Positions 54,350-63,699 are shown, counted from the stretch's first letter. The stretch is DNA of 64,000 nucleotides from Amycolatopsis alba DSM 44262 (GCF_000384215.1 NZ_KB913032.1:8393605-8457604), one strand, 5' to 3'. The notes: generated by a model from the sequence alone, not told the origin. A program made the numbers and translations.

Positions 54350-56034
54350 CCGCCGGACAGGCGGAAACCCGGCGCCGCGACCAGGTCGAGGAGCTGTGCG
54401 CGGCCGCCGTCCGGGCACTCAGCGGCGATCCGGCACTGCACTTCCGGGCGCGACGGCTGCACCGGGGACGTGAACCGCTCCCCCTGCACGCGCCGCATCT
54501 GCGGCAGTCCGCCGACGACGATCTGCTTTCCTCGCGCGGGATCGCGGACGGGATGGCGTTGCGCCTGACCGTCTCGGACGCCGCCCTGCACCGGAGCCTG
54601 TGCCCGGATGATCCGGCCGAACGCGGGATTTTCGAGCTGCTGGAACAGTTCCGCGTCGAGTCGCTCCCGCCCGCGGAGCTGCCGGGAATGCGGCGGAACC
54701 TGCGTCTTCGGCATCTCCGCTGGTCGCTGGAATTCCACCGGTCCGGGCTGACCGAGACCGCCCGCGGGCTGGCGCTGTACACGGTGGCGCAGATCTGCCG
54801 GTCACGGATCACCGGCGAACCCGTGGTCGAGGAGACCGAAGATCTCATCGAGGCGACCCGGTTCGCGCTGGCGCCGTCGCTCGGCCACGACCTCGCCGGG
54901 CTGCGGCGGCACCGGACGGACCAGAAGGCGTTCGCCGGACACGCGCTGGCGATCGCCCGGACGACCGGCGTTCTGCTGGCCGGGACCGAGCAGGACGCCG
55001 AGGACGACGGCGATCCCACCGACCCGCGGTTCAGCCTCGTGATCGACTTCGACGCGAGCCTCGGCGACCAGATCCCCTCCGCGACCGCCGGAACCAGCCG
55101 GACTTTGGGCGAATCCGGTGCGGCGTACCGGGTTTACACCACCGCGTACGACCGCGAATGGCGCGCGTCGGACCTGGTGCGCCCCGTGTTGCTGGCCGAA
55201 CTCCGCGAACGGCTCGACCGGCGTGTCGCCAGGCAGGGTGTCGGGCCGGGGCGGCTGGCGCGCGACGTCAAGGCGATGCTCGCCGAACCCGCCCGCGACG
55301 GCTGGGACGGCGGGCAGGAGGAAGGCCTGCTCGACGGCCGGACCCTGGCACAGCTGATCAGCTCCCCCACCGAACGGCGAATCTTCCGCACCGAACGGAT
55401 CGAACCGGTGGCGGACACGCTCGTCACGTTCCTGATCGACTGCTCGGGCTCGATGACGGCGCACGCGGAACCCGTCGCCACGCTGGTCGACCTCTTCGCG
55501 CGCTCGATCGAACTCGCCGGCGCGGCCTGCGAAGTGCTCGGCTTCACGACCGGCGGATGGAACGGGGGCGCGCCAGGACGGGAATGGCGGCGCGCGGGAC
55601 GGCCGCGCCATCCCGGCAGGCTCAACGAACGGCTCCACCTCGTGTTCAAGGACGCCGAAACCCCGTGGCGCCGAGCGCGCCCGGACCTCGCGGCCCTGCT
55701 GAAAGCCGACCTGTTCCGCGAAGGGATCGACGGCGAGGCGGTGGCCTGGGCCTGCGACCGGATGCGCGCGCGAACGGAAGCGCGCCGGATCCTGCTCGTG
55801 CTTTCGGACGGCAGTCCGATGGACAGCGCGACGAGCCTGGCGAACGACCCGCACTACCTGGACGAGCATCTGCGGGAAACGGTGCTACAGCAGGACGACA
55901 CCGTCGAGATCCGCGGGGTCGGCGTCGGGCTGGACCTCAGCCCTTTCTACCGCCGCTCGCGAGTTCTGGACACTTCGGTCACGTCGGGGTACGCCCCGTT
56001 CCAGGACGTCCTCGAGTTACTCGCCCTGCGGTGA
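54346..56034 (+). CDS. cobT: CobT-like VWA protein
   Basis: 562 residues. Helical N-terminal part with [10 protein letters not shown] (the CobT core around residues 105-135), an acidic middle, and a C-terminal von Willebrand A domain from ~355 whose MIDAS motif DCSGS (365-369) and later [11 protein letters not shown] are intact. That is the cobaltochelatase CobT layout. It overlaps the CobS-like gene by ATGA, so a complex is expected. The histidine-rich metal-delivery tail seen in some CobT proteins is absent. Its stop overlaps the convergent small-antitoxin gene by 18 bases. Confidence 0.85.
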   Translation: MTAGQAETRRRDQVEELCAAAVRALSGDPALHFRARRLHRGREPLPLHAPHLRQSADDDLLSSRGIADGMALRLTVSDAALHRSLCPDDPAERGIFELLEQFRVESLPPAELPGMRRNLRLRHLRWSLEFHRSGLTETARGLALYTVAQICRSRITGEPVVEETEDLIEATRFALAPSLGHDLAGLRRHRTDQKAFAGHALAIARTTGVLLAGTEQDAEDDGDPTDPRFSLVIDFDASLGDQIPSATAGTSRTLGESGAAYRVYTTAYDREWRASDLVRPVLLAELRERLDRRVARQGVGPGRLARDVKAMLAEPARDGWDGGQEEGLLDGRTLAQLISSPTERRIFRTERIEPVADTLVTFLIDCSGSMTAHAEPVATLVDLFARSIELAGAACEVLGFTTGGWNGGAPGREWRRAGRPRHPGRLNERLHLVFKDAETPWRRARPDLAALLKADLFREGIDGEAVAWACDRMRARTEARRILLVLSDGSPMDSATSLANDPHYLDEHLRETVLQQDDTVEIRGVGVGLDLSPFYRRSRVLDTSVTSGYAPFQDVLELLALR

Positions 56035-56217
56035 ACCCTGCTGCTGCTCGCCCTGCTGCTCGTCGCCACCGGAATCGCCGAGGAAGTCCTTCGCCTTGTC
56101 TGCGGCCGTGTCGATCTTGTCGGAGTGTTCACCGAAGCGGGATTTGGCGAAATCGGCGGCCTTGTCGACGTGCTCCCCGCTCACTTTGTCCTTCATGCCT
56201 TCGAAGTCGATACCCAT
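56017..56217 (-). CDS. MT0933-like (Rv0909-type) small antitoxin-family protein
   Basis: 66 residues, highly charged, no cysteines: MGIDFEGMKDKVSGEH, two imperfect repeats of the DK-A-AD-K pattern (HVDKAADFAKSRFGEH and DKIDTAADKAKDFLGD), then a Gln/Gly-rich tail. This is the family named after the mycobacterial Rv0909 antitoxin; no toxin gene adjoins, so it may have a stress-related role instead. ATG 56217 follows AGAGGAG. Its stop lies inside the end of the convergent cobT-like gene. Confidence 0.72.
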   Translation of the reverse strand: MGIDFEGMKDKVSGEHVDKAADFAKSRFGEHSDKIDTAADKAKDFLGDSGGDEQQGEQQQGSPQGE

Positions 56218-56588
56218 GAGAACTCCTCTGATCTTCGCTGGGCGCCGAAGGTCGACGCCTACCTCCATCAAAGGTCATTCGCGCTGTCCTGCAACTTGAG
56301 CCGGACGGCTGGGTGATTCTTGCCGACTTCACCTCATTTACTCTTTCCAGGTAAGGAAAATGGCTTCGACCACCGTGAAGGTTCGGCACCGAGGTAGCTC
56401 GCCCGTGTGGTCTTGCCGTCCGTCCACTCGATCACGATCGGCGCTTTTAGCTCTTTCGTGTTCGTGTCCCTGAGGACCTTCGCACTCGCGTGATCAAACC
56501 CGGAACTCGCGTGATCAGAGGCGGAACACCCGAGTGCGGCATCCAATCACGTGAGTTCCGTGCTCAAGCACGCGAGTCACGTGCCTGA
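56218..56588. other. Intergenic region with gene remnant and repeat copy 2
   Basis: 371 bases. On the minus strand, 56480 down to 56334 can be read as protein-like sequence (NTKELKAPIVIEWTDG, SYLGAEP, a stop at 56334) but has no start and runs upstream into the repeat at 56502-56595, so it looks like the end of a gene destroyed or displaced by that repeat. The rest shows no feature. Confidence 0.45.
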
Positions 56589-56595
56589 TCACGCG
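56502..56595. repeat. Copy 2 of the ~94-bp repeat with four ACTCGCGTGAT-type arms
   Basis: Same orientation and arrangement as copy 1 (50505-50597): GGAACTCGCGTGATCAGA, then AATCACGTGAGTTCCG, CTCAAGCACGCGAGT and CCTGATCACGCG. A fifth arm (ACTCGCGTGATCA, 56484-56496) precedes it. It touches the stop of the symporter gene at 56589. Confidence 0.82.
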
Positions 56596-58016
56596 AGTCG
56601 CGCGGCGACCGGGGCGCTTTCCGCCGACCTCGCCACCGGTATCCGCGCCTTGTCCGGCGCCAGCAGGCTCCAGATCACCACCACGGTGACGTTCAGCCCC
56701 ATCGACACCAGACCCGCGTTGAACCCGCCGAACGTCGCACCGGTGACGTACAGGGCGATCGCGGCGATCACCCCGGTGACCATCCCGGCGGCCACCGCGG
56801 CCGTCCGCACCCGGCGCACGAACAGGATCGCGAGCCAGCCGGGGACGACCTGGGCCAGCAGGTTGTAGGTCAGGTTCAGGATCGTGAGCATCAGCGTCGA
56901 GGCGACGAGGGTCAGGACCGCCGCCAGGACCAGGAAGCTCGCCACCGCGACGACCGTCCACCGGCGTTGCGCCGTGGCCGGGATGTTCGGCGCGAGGTTG
57001 CGGCAGACCATGCCGCCGATGGTGAGCGCGGTAGCGGCGAGCACCAGCACGCCCGAGAGCGCGGCGCCGGCGGCGACGAGGCCCAGCAGCCAGTCGGGCA
57101 GCAAACCCTTGGCGGTCACCATGAACACCGTGTTCGGGTTCTTCAGGTCCGGGTGCGCGGTCACCCCGTAGTACGCGGCCAGTACCAGGAACGGGTAGAT
57201 CAGCATGTACAGCGGCATCCACACGGTCGAACTCTTCACCGCGCGTTCGGAGCGGGCCGGGAACACATACGCCCCACCGAAACCGAGGTAGAACACGATG
57301 CTCTGGAAGAGGATCGTCGTCATCGCGAAGGTCAGTTCCGAACCGCCCATGGTGGTCTGTGCCGCGCTGAGCACCTCCGGCCCGCTGACCTTCGCGGTGC
57401 CACCGGCGGCGAGCACCACCGCCACGCCGACGAGCACGACGCCGACCAGCATGAACAGATCCTTGAGGATCGAGACGAACGCGGGCGACCGCACGCCGGA
57501 GACGGCGATGTAGACGAACGCCACGATGCCCGCCAGCACCACGCACTGCACGGGATCCAGCCGCAGCCCCAGATTGCTCAGCACCACCTGGAGCCCGATG
57601 AACTGGTACTGCCCCCATGGGACCAGCGCGATCAGCATCGTGACACAGGTGATCACTTCGAGCCGCCTGCTGCCGAAATGCCGTCCGAACACGTCGGGGA
57701 CGGTCATCGCGTCGTATCTTTTCGCCGCCCGCCACACCAGCGGGGCCAGGAAGTAGCCCAGCGAGTACGCGAGCAGGATGTAGCCGAGGAACCAGATCCC
57801 GTAGCTCGCGCCGTGCGCGTAGATCCCGCTCGGGAACCCGATCATCGTCCCGATGCTGTACACCTCGCCGACCGCGAGGAAGTACACCAGCCACGCCGGG
57901 AACGAACGGCCGCCGACGAGAAACTCGGAGATCCCGCCGCCGCGGGTGGACCGTCCGGCCCACACGGCGAGCCCGATCGAGCCCGCCATCACCACCACCA
58001 CGATCGCGATCAGCAT
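56589..58016 (-). CDS. Sodium:solute symporter (SSS family)
   Basis: 475 residues, about thirteen helices. SSS features: RSTRGGGISEFLVGGRSFPAWLVYFLAVGEVYSIGTMIGFPSGIY in the first helices, LGYFLAPLVWRAAKRYDAMTVPDVFGRHFG, and GVRSPAFVSILKDLFML. ATG 58016 (after GGAGGA) shares a base with the stop of the DUF3311 gene. Substrates of the family include acetate, proline, pantothenate and organic anions. Next to an amidohydrolase, it may import an N-acyl compound such as acetyltaurine; taurine itself is another option. Confidence 0.86.
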   Translation of the reverse strand: MLIAIVVVVMAGSIGLAVWAGRSTRGGGISEFLVGGRSFPAWLVYFLAVGEVYSIGTMIGFPSGIYAHGASYGIWFLGYILLAYSLGYFLAPLVWRAAKRYDAMTVPDVFGRHFGSRRLEVITCVTMLIALVPWGQYQFIGLQVVLSNLGLRLDPVQCVVLAGIVAFVYIAVSGVRSPAFVSILKDLFMLVGVVLVGVAVVLAAGGTAKVSGPEVLSAAQTTMGGSELTFAMTTILFQSIVFYLGFGGAYVFPARSERAVKSSTVWMPLYMLIYPFLVLAAYYGVTAHPDLKNPNTVFMVTAKGLLPDWLLGLVAAGAALSGVLVLAATALTIGGMVCRNLAPNIPATAQRRWTVVAVASFLVLAAVLTLVASTLMLTILNLTYNLLAQVVPGWLAILFVRRVRTAAVAAGMVTGVIAAIALYVTGATFGGFNAGLVSMGLNVTVVVIWSLLAPDKARIPVARSAESAPVAARLA

Positions 58017-58228
58017 CAGTCGTCCTCCGGGTAGTGGGCGCGGTCGAAGAAACGCCAGCTGATCCACAGGCACAGGGTGGTCAGCGGGCAGCAGCAGAAC
58101 ACCCAGAAGAACAGCACCGGAATGTTCAGCACCGACGCCGTCGATCCCGACAGCAGCAGAATTCCTCCCAGCAGGGCGAACGCGGGGACGAACAGTCCGA
58201 TGAGGACACTCGGCCAGCTGCGGATCAT
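58016..58228 (-). CDS. DUF3311-type small membrane subunit of the symporter
   Basis: 70 residues with two membrane helices (about 8-27 and 36-58) and the segment LNIPVLFFWVF, resembling the GLPFFYWW mark of DUF3311 proteins, which lie directly before SSS symporter genes. It overlaps the amidohydrolase stop by ATGA and the symporter start by one base, so the three genes are one operon. Probably assists symporter assembly. Confidence 0.78.
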   Translation of the reverse strand: MIRSWPSVLIGLFVPAFALLGGILLLSGSTASVLNIPVLFFWVFCCCPLTTLCLWISWRFFDRAHYPEDD

Positions 58229-59889
58229 CGTCGTGCTCCCGTCGTCTCGCGCCGCCAGACGACCTCGCCGCCGCTGACGGTGGCGTCCACGGTCAGCTCG
58301 CGGATCCGGTCGGCTTCGATCGCGGTGGGATCGCCGGACAGCACCGCGAGATCGGCGAGCTTCCCGATCTCCAGGCTGCCCTTGACGTTCTCCTCACCCG
58401 CCAGGTAGGCGGCGTCGATCGTGTAGCCGCGCAACGCGGCGTCGACGCCGACGGCCTGTTCGGGGCCGAGCACCTTGCCCTGCCTGGTGATCCGGCGCAC
58501 GGCGCACCAGATCCCCTCCATCGGCGGCATCGGCGTCACCGGGGTGTCCGAATGCAGTCCGAAGTGGATCCCGCGCGAGCGGGCCGAGACCAGCGGGCTG
58601 ATCCGGCGCGCCCGCTCGGGACCGAGGAAGACGTCACGATGCCGGTCTCCCCAGTAGTAGACGTGTTTGACGAAGAACGAAGCGAGGACGTCGTGGGCGG
58701 CCATCCGGTCCAGCTGGTCTTCGCGCACCGTCTGGCAGTGTTCGATCCGGTGCCGCCTGCCGGTTCCGGACGGCGAGCCCAGCCGCGAGTAGCCGTCGAT
58801 GATCGCGTCGATCGCCGCGTCCCCGTTGCCGTGCACGGCGACCTGCCAGCCCGCCGCGTCGAGCGCGGCGATCCGGCGGCCGAGATCGGCGGGTTCGAGC
58901 AGCATCATGCCGTGCTCGTCCGGGTCACAGGTGTAGCCCTCCGCGAGACAGCCGGTCTTGCCCTGGATCGACCCGTCCGCGACGATCTTCACGCCCGTCA
59001 TCGCGAACTTGTCGTCCGCGCCGCCGGTGTCCGGGGCTTCCGGCGTTCCTTCGTCCAGGCCGGAAACCAGACCGTCGAACAGGTAGCCACGCACCCGGAC
59101 ACGCAGCTTCCCCGCCCGCCGCAGCAGTGCGTACGCCGCCAGTTCCGCCGCTCCCCCGATGAGCCCGATACCGGTGTCGTGCACGGAGGTCACGCCGTTG
59201 GCCAGGTATTCCTCGTCCGCCAGGAGCAGGGCCGCGGCCAGTTCGCCCGCGCTCTGACCGGGCAGCCGCGACGTGACCAGGAAGGCCGCCGTCTCGACGA
59301 GTACCCCGGTCGGCTCGCCCCGGCCGTCCCGCACGATGAGCCCGCCGGGCGGATCCGGGGTCTCGGCGGTGATCCCGACTTCGCGCAGGGCGAGCGAGTT
59401 CGCGGTGCAGAAATGCCCGGACACATGGGTCAGCACCACGGGATTGCGACCGGAGACGGGGTCGAGGTCCGCGCGCGTCGGATGACGGCCGTCCGCGAGC
59501 AGCGTGTCGTCGTAACGGAAACCCCGGATCCACTCCCCCGGACCGAGGTCCCTGGCCGACTGGGCGACCCTCCCGACGATGTCGGCGATGGTGTCGTTGG
59601 GCGGGCTGCCGGCGTCGACCGGCGCGGCCAGTGTCATCCCGAAGAACGCCGGATGGTTGTGGGACTCGACGAAACCGGGGATCACCGTCCGCTCGGCCAG
59701 GTCGAGCACCGTGGTCTCCGGGCCGATCAGCCGGGAGATCTCGCGTTCGGAGCCCAGCGCGGTGATCCGGCCGCCGCTCGCGGCCAGCGCGCGGACCCGT
59801 CTCCCCGCCGGGTCGAGGGTGAGCACGGTGCCCCCGAGTGCGACGAACTCGGCTGCGTTCCGGGGATCTTCTCGAAGGGGCTGCACCAC
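58225..59889 (-). CDS. YtcJ-type amidohydrolase B
   Basis: 554 residues. Amidohydrolase_3: FVALGGTVLTLDPAGRRV, GFVESHNHPA (HxH), TGVKIVADGSIQG (lysine bridge expected), VHGNGD, HRIEHCQ and LHSDTPVTP with the terminal metal aspartate. GTG 59889 follows AGGAGGT; a GTG one codon later is possible. First gene of the amidohydrolase-DUF3311-symporter operon. In a taurine island, removal of an acyl group from an N-acyltaurine is a reasonable proposal, though known N-acetyltaurine amidases belong to another family member set. It resembles amidohydrolase A only at family level. Confidence 0.87.
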   Translation of the reverse strand: MVQPLREDPRNAAEFVALGGTVLTLDPAGRRVRALAASGGRITALGSEREISRLIGPETTVLDLAERTVIPGFVESHNHPAFFGMTLAAPVDAGSPPNDTIADIVGRVAQSARDLGPGEWIRGFRYDDTLLADGRHPTRADLDPVSGRNPVVLTHVSGHFCTANSLALREVGITAETPDPPGGLIVRDGRGEPTGVLVETAAFLVTSRLPGQSAGELAAALLLADEEYLANGVTSVHDTGIGLIGGAAELAAYALLRRAGKLRVRVRGYLFDGLVSGLDEGTPEAPDTGGADDKFAMTGVKIVADGSIQGKTGCLAEGYTCDPDEHGMMLLEPADLGRRIAALDAAGWQVAVHGNGDAAIDAIIDGYSRLGSPSGTGRRHRIEHCQTVREDQLDRMAAHDVLASFFVKHVYYWGDRHRDVFLGPERARRISPLVSARSRGIHFGLHSDTPVTPMPPMEGIWCAVRRITRQGKVLGPEQAVGVDAALRGYTIDAAYLAGEENVKGSLEIGKLADLAVLSGDPTAIEADRIRELTVDATVSGGEVVWRRETTGARR

Positions 59890-59959
59890 ACGGACCTCCT
59901 GGCGACGTGTCCTGGCTCACGAGGGATCCCCAGACAGTGCGGCACATCTGGCCGCCTGA

Positions 59960-59993
59960 ACAGGTCCAGAACGCTCCGGTGCGGTGGTACCAG
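59960..59993 (-). promoter_or_regulatory. Candidate MocR/TauR direct repeats
   Basis: On the minus strand CTGGTACCAC (59993-59984) and CTGGACCTGT (59969-59960) form direct half sites 24 bases apart, in the 111-base gap between the MocR stop and the amidohydrolase start. TauR-type MocR proteins bind CTGGAC-like direct repeats. Weak evidence, position fits. Confidence 0.45.
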
Positions 59994-60000
59994 TTGCCCC

Positions 60001-61479
60001 TCAGCCGCCGAGCAGGTCGCGGCAGGCCCCGCCGAGCAGCCGGATACCGGGGTCGATGTCGCGTAACGGCACCGCCGCGAAGCCGATCCGGAAGTGGTTG
60101 CGTGGCGGGTCGTCCCCGACGAAGAAGATGTCGCCGGGTTCGATCAGGACGCCGTCGCGCTCGGCGCGCTCCATCAGCGCCCGGCAGTCCAGTTCGGACG
60201 GTCCGGTCATCCAGAGGCTGACCCCGCCCGGCGGATACGTCGTCTGTACCCACGGCAGGTGCTCGGTGACCGCGGCGCAGGTCGCCTCCCACTTCCGCAT
60301 CAGTTTCGTGCGGTACCGCCGCAGGGAACGGTGGTACTCGCCGCTTTCGATGAGCAACGCCAGGGCCCGCTGGAGGTGACCGGGCGGATGCCGCAGCACA
60401 TAGCGCCGGATCTCCCGCAGCTCCCGCACCAGCTCGCGCGGGCCGACCAGGTAGCCCAGCCGCAGGCCGGGCGAGAGGAACTTCGAGAAGGTGCCGAGGT
60501 AGATCGCGTCGCCGGTGCCGTCGAGCGCCTTGAGCGCGGGGGTCGGGCTGCCGTGGTACCGGAATTCGCTGTCGTAGTCGTCCTCGACGAGCACCGTGCC
60601 CGCACTCGCGGCCAGGCTGAGCAGCCGTCGGCGGCGGCCGATGCTCAACGTCGCGTTCGTCGGGTGGTGGTGGCTCGGGGTGAGGTAGAGCAGGTCGACG
60701 CCGTCGAGGGTCTCCGGCGGGCGCAGACCGCTCTGATCGACGTCGACGCCACGCAACCCGGCTCCGGTGCGCAGGAAGATGTGCCGGGCGTCGAGGTAGC
60801 CAGGGTTCTCCATCGCCACGACGCTGTCGGGCCCGAGCAGTGCGCGGCCCAGCAGGTCCAGCCCCTGCTGGGAGCCGACGGTGATCAGCACCTCGGACGG
60901 ATCGGCCTCGATCCCCCGTGCCGTGAGCAGCTGACGGCAGATCTGGTCGACCAGCATCGGGTCGTCGGAACCGACACTGTCCTGCAGGCTCGGGAACACG
61001 TGCGGCCGGTACAGGGCGTCACGCAGGCAGCGTGTCCACGACCGCGCCGGGAAGGCGGTGACGTCCACCTGCCCGGCGAGGAACGGGTACGGGTAGGTGT
61101 GCCAGTCCGGGCGCTTCTCGATATGCGGCACCCCGGCGTCCGGATACCGGCGCACACGGGCGCTCCAATCGATGGCCGGGCTCGTGTCGCGCTCCTGCAC
61201 CGCGCAGTGCGGCCGCATCTCCGCGTTGATGAACAGCCCGCTGCGCTCCCGGCTCTCCACGAACCCCTCGGCGACCAGCTCCTGGTAGGCGAGGTTGATG
61301 GTGTTGCGGGACACGCTGAGCTCGGCGGCCAGCTCGCGCGAACTCGGCAGCCGGTGGGCCGGGTCGAACGTGCCGATCGCGATGCCGTGCTCGATGGCGC
61401 GCCGCACCTGCCGGTAGAGCGGTTCGGCGGACGTCCGGTCGATTTCGATCAACGTTCGCGGCAACGGCACCTCCCTCAC
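60001..61479 (-). CDS. MocR/GntR regulator with aminotransferase domain, TauR-like
   Basis: 492 residues: GntR winged helix (residues ~14-80, [48 protein letters not shown]) joined to a fold type I aminotransferase domain, with PLP lysine in [18 protein letters not shown] and D in [11 protein letters not shown]. TauR of Rhodobacter is of this type and activates taurine genes when taurine is present. Location 49 bases after ald and upstream of the amidohydrolase operon fits. GTG 61479 is used; another GTG lies three codons later. The cofactor pocket looks complete. Confidence 0.85.
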   Translation of the reverse strand: MREVPLPRTLIEIDRTSAEPLYRQVRRAIEHGIAIGTFDPAHRLPSSRELAAELSVSRNTINLAYQELVAEGFVESRERSGLFINAEMRPHCAVQERDTSPAIDWSARVRRYPDAGVPHIEKRPDWHTYPYPFLAGQVDVTAFPARSWTRCLRDALYRPHVFPSLQDSVGSDDPMLVDQICRQLLTARGIEADPSEVLITVGSQQGLDLLGRALLGPDSVVAMENPGYLDARHIFLRTGAGLRGVDVDQSGLRPPETLDGVDLLYLTPSHHHPTNATLSIGRRRRLLSLAASAGTVLVEDDYDSEFRYHGSPTPALKALDGTGDAIYLGTFSKFLSPGLRLGYLVGPRELVRELREIRRYVLRHPPGHLQRALALLIESGEYHRSLRRYRTKLMRKWEATCAAVTEHLPWVQTTYPPGGVSLWMTGPSELDCRALMERAERDGVLIEPGDIFFVGDDPPRNHFRIGFAAVPLRDIDPGIRLLGGACRDLLGG

Positions 61480-61528
61480 GGCGACGGGCCGGGATCTGAA
61501 CCTAGCCGCAGATCCCGGCCCGCACCAC

Positions 61529-62632
61529 CTAGCCGAACGCGACCGAGTCGATCCCGAGCGCCTCTCCGACCGGCGCGGACGTCAGCCGCCCGTCCACCGT
61601 GCTGACCCCGCCGCGCAGCTCCGGGCACCGCGCGACGGCGCCGGACAGACCGTGGTTCGCCAGCTCCAGCGCGTAGGGCAGCGTGACGTTCGTCAGCGCG
61701 TACGTCGAGGTGTGTGGGACCGCGCCGGGCATGTTGGCGACGCAGTAGAACACCGAGCCGTGCACAGCGAACGTCGGTTCCGCGTGCGTCGTCGGCCGCG
61801 TGTCCTCGAAGCAGCCGCCCTGGTCGACGGAGATGTCGACGAGCACGCTGCCCTGCTTCATCCGGGACACGAGCTCGTTCGACACCAGGCTCGGCGCCTT
61901 GGCGCCCGGTACGAGCACCGCGCCGATCACGAGATCCGCTTCGAGCACGGCCTCTTCGATCGAGTAGGCGTTCGCCGCGGCGGTGCGGATCCGGCCCTGA
62001 TACATCCGGTCGGCGGCACGGAGCTTGTCGACGTTCTTGTCGAACAGGACGACGTCGGCCCAGGTCCCGGCCGCGCCGGCGACCGCGTTCATCCCCGCGA
62101 CACCGGCGCCGAGCACGACCACCCGCGCCGGGGCCACCCCGGAGACGCCTCCGATGAGCACCCCGCGCCCGCCGTTGGCGCGCATCAGCGTCTGCGCGCC
62201 GACCTGCGGGGCCAGCCGCCCGGCGACCTCGCTCATCGGGAACAGCAGGGGCAGCGAACCGTTCGGCAGCTGCACCGTCTCGTAGGCCACCGACGTCGTA
62301 CCCGCGTTCAGCAGCGCCCGCGTGCACGGCTCGCTCGCGGCGAGGTGCAGGTAGGTGAACAGCAGCTGGTCGCGCCGCAGGCGGTGGTACTCCTCGGCGA
62401 CCGGTTCCTTGACCTTGAGCACGAGTTCGCCGGTCGCCCAGACGTCGTCGGCGCTGTCCAGCACCTTCGCCCCCGCCGCGGCGTAGTCCTCGTCGCGGAT
62501 GGACGATCCTTCCCCGGCTCCGCGCTCGACGAACACTTCATGCCCGGCCGAGGTGAACTCGTGCACGCCCGCGGGCGTCACCGCGACCCGGTACTCGTGG
62601 TTCTTGACTTCACGAGGGACACCGATCTTCAT
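61529..62632 (-). CDS. ald: Alanine dehydrogenase
   Basis: 367 residues, family length 370. N-terminus [28 protein letters not shown] and the catalytic histidine in YLHLAAS, NAD motif [15 protein letters not shown] near residue 175, and [18 protein letters not shown]. It converts L-alanine to pyruvate and ammonia with NAD+. In the taurine pathway it regenerates pyruvate for Tpa; tpa-ald pairing is well known. ATG 62632 follows GGGAGCGTGAG. Transcribed towards MocR; the two could share a message. Confidence 0.92.
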   Translation of the reverse strand: MKIGVPREVKNHEYRVAVTPAGVHEFTSAGHEVFVERGAGEGSSIRDEDYAAAGAKVLDSADDVWATGELVLKVKEPVAEEYHRLRRDQLLFTYLHLAASEPCTRALLNAGTTSVAYETVQLPNGSLPLLFPMSEVAGRLAPQVGAQTLMRANGGRGVLIGGVSGVAPARVVVLGAGVAGMNAVAGAAGTWADVVLFDKNVDKLRAADRMYQGRIRTAAANAYSIEEAVLEADLVIGAVLVPGAKAPSLVSNELVSRMKQGSVLVDISVDQGGCFEDTRPTTHAEPTFAVHGSVFYCVANMPGAVPHTSTYALTNVTLPYALELANHGLSGAVARCPELRGGVSTVDGRLTSAPVGEALGIDSVAFG

Positions 62633-63003
62633 CTCACGCTCCCGTCTGTTCCAAAGGCAATGACGCTGAGCGTGCGGCACGACTGGAACGGCCAGAAGTG
62701 CCAGAACCCGCGCGATCGACGGGTCCAGTTCGCGCGGAGTCGGCCGGCTGGTCGTGACGCTGCCCCTTTCGCGTCACGACCTCCGGGCTCCGGCGACCTA
62801 GACCGCGCTGCGGGATGTCCTGAAGGCCCCCTTCGGGACGTTGAACGTCTCGAAGGGGGCCTTCGAGACACGACGTCGAGTCACCGACCCCACGTCATTC
62901 TTCTGAATAGCTGGTCATAGCGGTGAGCTATGACCTCCTCGCCGCACACCGGCTACCGGCGCACCCCTGCCCGGTCCACAGTGGCCGGGTGGGAACCCTG
63001 GCC
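62633..63003. other. ald/tauE divergent region
   Basis: 371 bases. Contains the ald promoter region, the hairpin 62822-62864, and a start-poor stretch ahead of the TauE-like gene (a GTG at 62923 could extend that protein by 27 residues). No other gene is supported. Confidence 0.45.
62822..62864. repeat. Intergenic hairpin (GAAGGCCCCCTTC type)
   Basis: GAAGGCCCCCTTCGGGACGTT paired with its complement over 21 bases, one mismatch, single-base loop. Between divergent genes, so it is not needed as a terminator. Core TGAAGGCC links it to the hairpins at 28342, 38805 and 50594. Confidence 0.8.
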
Positions 63004-63699
63004 ATGACCTCACTGGCGGCGGCGGCCGGGGTCGTCGCCCAGCGCCTCTCCGGCATGGGGCTTTCCCTGCTGTGCGTACCGTTCCTGGCGCTGACGCTGG
63101 GACCGCTCGACGCCGTCCGGCTCACCCTGCTGCTCGGCTTCCCGGTCTATCTCGCGGTCGCGATCACCCACTGGCGGGCGATCAGATGGGCGCAGGTCGC
63201 CTGGCTGACGGTGCCCGCGGTGGTGTTCACGCCGATCGTCGCGCTCGTGGTGCGCGACGCTCCCGCGCGTCCGCTGCTGCTCGCCGCAGGAGGCTGCTGC
63301 GTTCTCGCCGTCGGCGTCCTGGCGAGCGGCGTCACCAGCGGACGGCTGGCAGGCAGAACAGGTGCCGTCGGCGCGGGCGTCCTGAGCGCGGCGATGAACA
63401 CCGTCGCCGGGCTCTCCGGCCCCGCCGTGGCGGTATACGGGGCGAGCGCGGGCTGGGGCGCGGACGAGACACGCGGGACGCTGTCGATCTACTTCTTCCT
63501 GCTCGGCCTGGTCGCGCTGCCCAGTCTCGGCTGGGTGGAGGTACCCGTGAGCGTGCTTCTCGCGGTCGCGGGCGCCGCTCTCGCCGGTGATCTGCTGGGG
63601 CGGGCGCTGAGCCGCCGGGTCGGCGAACGCTCCGTTCGGTGGTCCGTCCTTCTGCTTTCGGCGGCGGGTGGCGCGCTGACACTGGCGCACGCCGTCTGA
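63004..63699 (+). CDS. TauE/SafE-family membrane protein, candidate sulfite exporter
   Basis: 231 residues from ATG 63004, with about seven to eight helices. Family marks: GVVAQRLSGMGLSLLCVPFLALTLGP in the first helix and the second repeat's GVLSAAMNTVAGLSGPAVAVYG, followed by R-G-T-L-S-I-Y. TauE members export sulfite or sulfoacetate during taurine use. Its place beside ald closes the island on the right. A GTG at 62923 would add 27 residues with no membrane character; no start has a good ribosome site. Confidence 0.8.
   Translation: MTSLAAAAGVVAQRLSGMGLSLLCVPFLALTLGPLDAVRLTLLLGFPVYLAVAITHWRAIRWAQVAWLTVPAVVFTPIVALVVRDAPARPLLLAAGGCCVLAVGVLASGVTSGRLAGRTGAVGAGVLSAAMNTVAGLSGPAVAVYGASAGWGADETRGTLSIYFFLLGLVALPSLGWVEVPVSVLLAVAGAALAGDLLGRALSRRVGERSVRWSVLLLSAAGGALTLAHAV

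Noticed and set aside
52463..54418. N-terminal extension of the xsc frame to 54418
   Set aside because: The extra ~650 codons lie opposite iclR, cobS and part of cobT and resemble no protein; ATG 52462 with a ribosome site gives the normal Xsc start.
56334..56546. 70-codon minus-strand frame before the symporter
   Set aside because: No convincing start; its first third is the 94-bp repeat. Kept only as a possible gene remnant.
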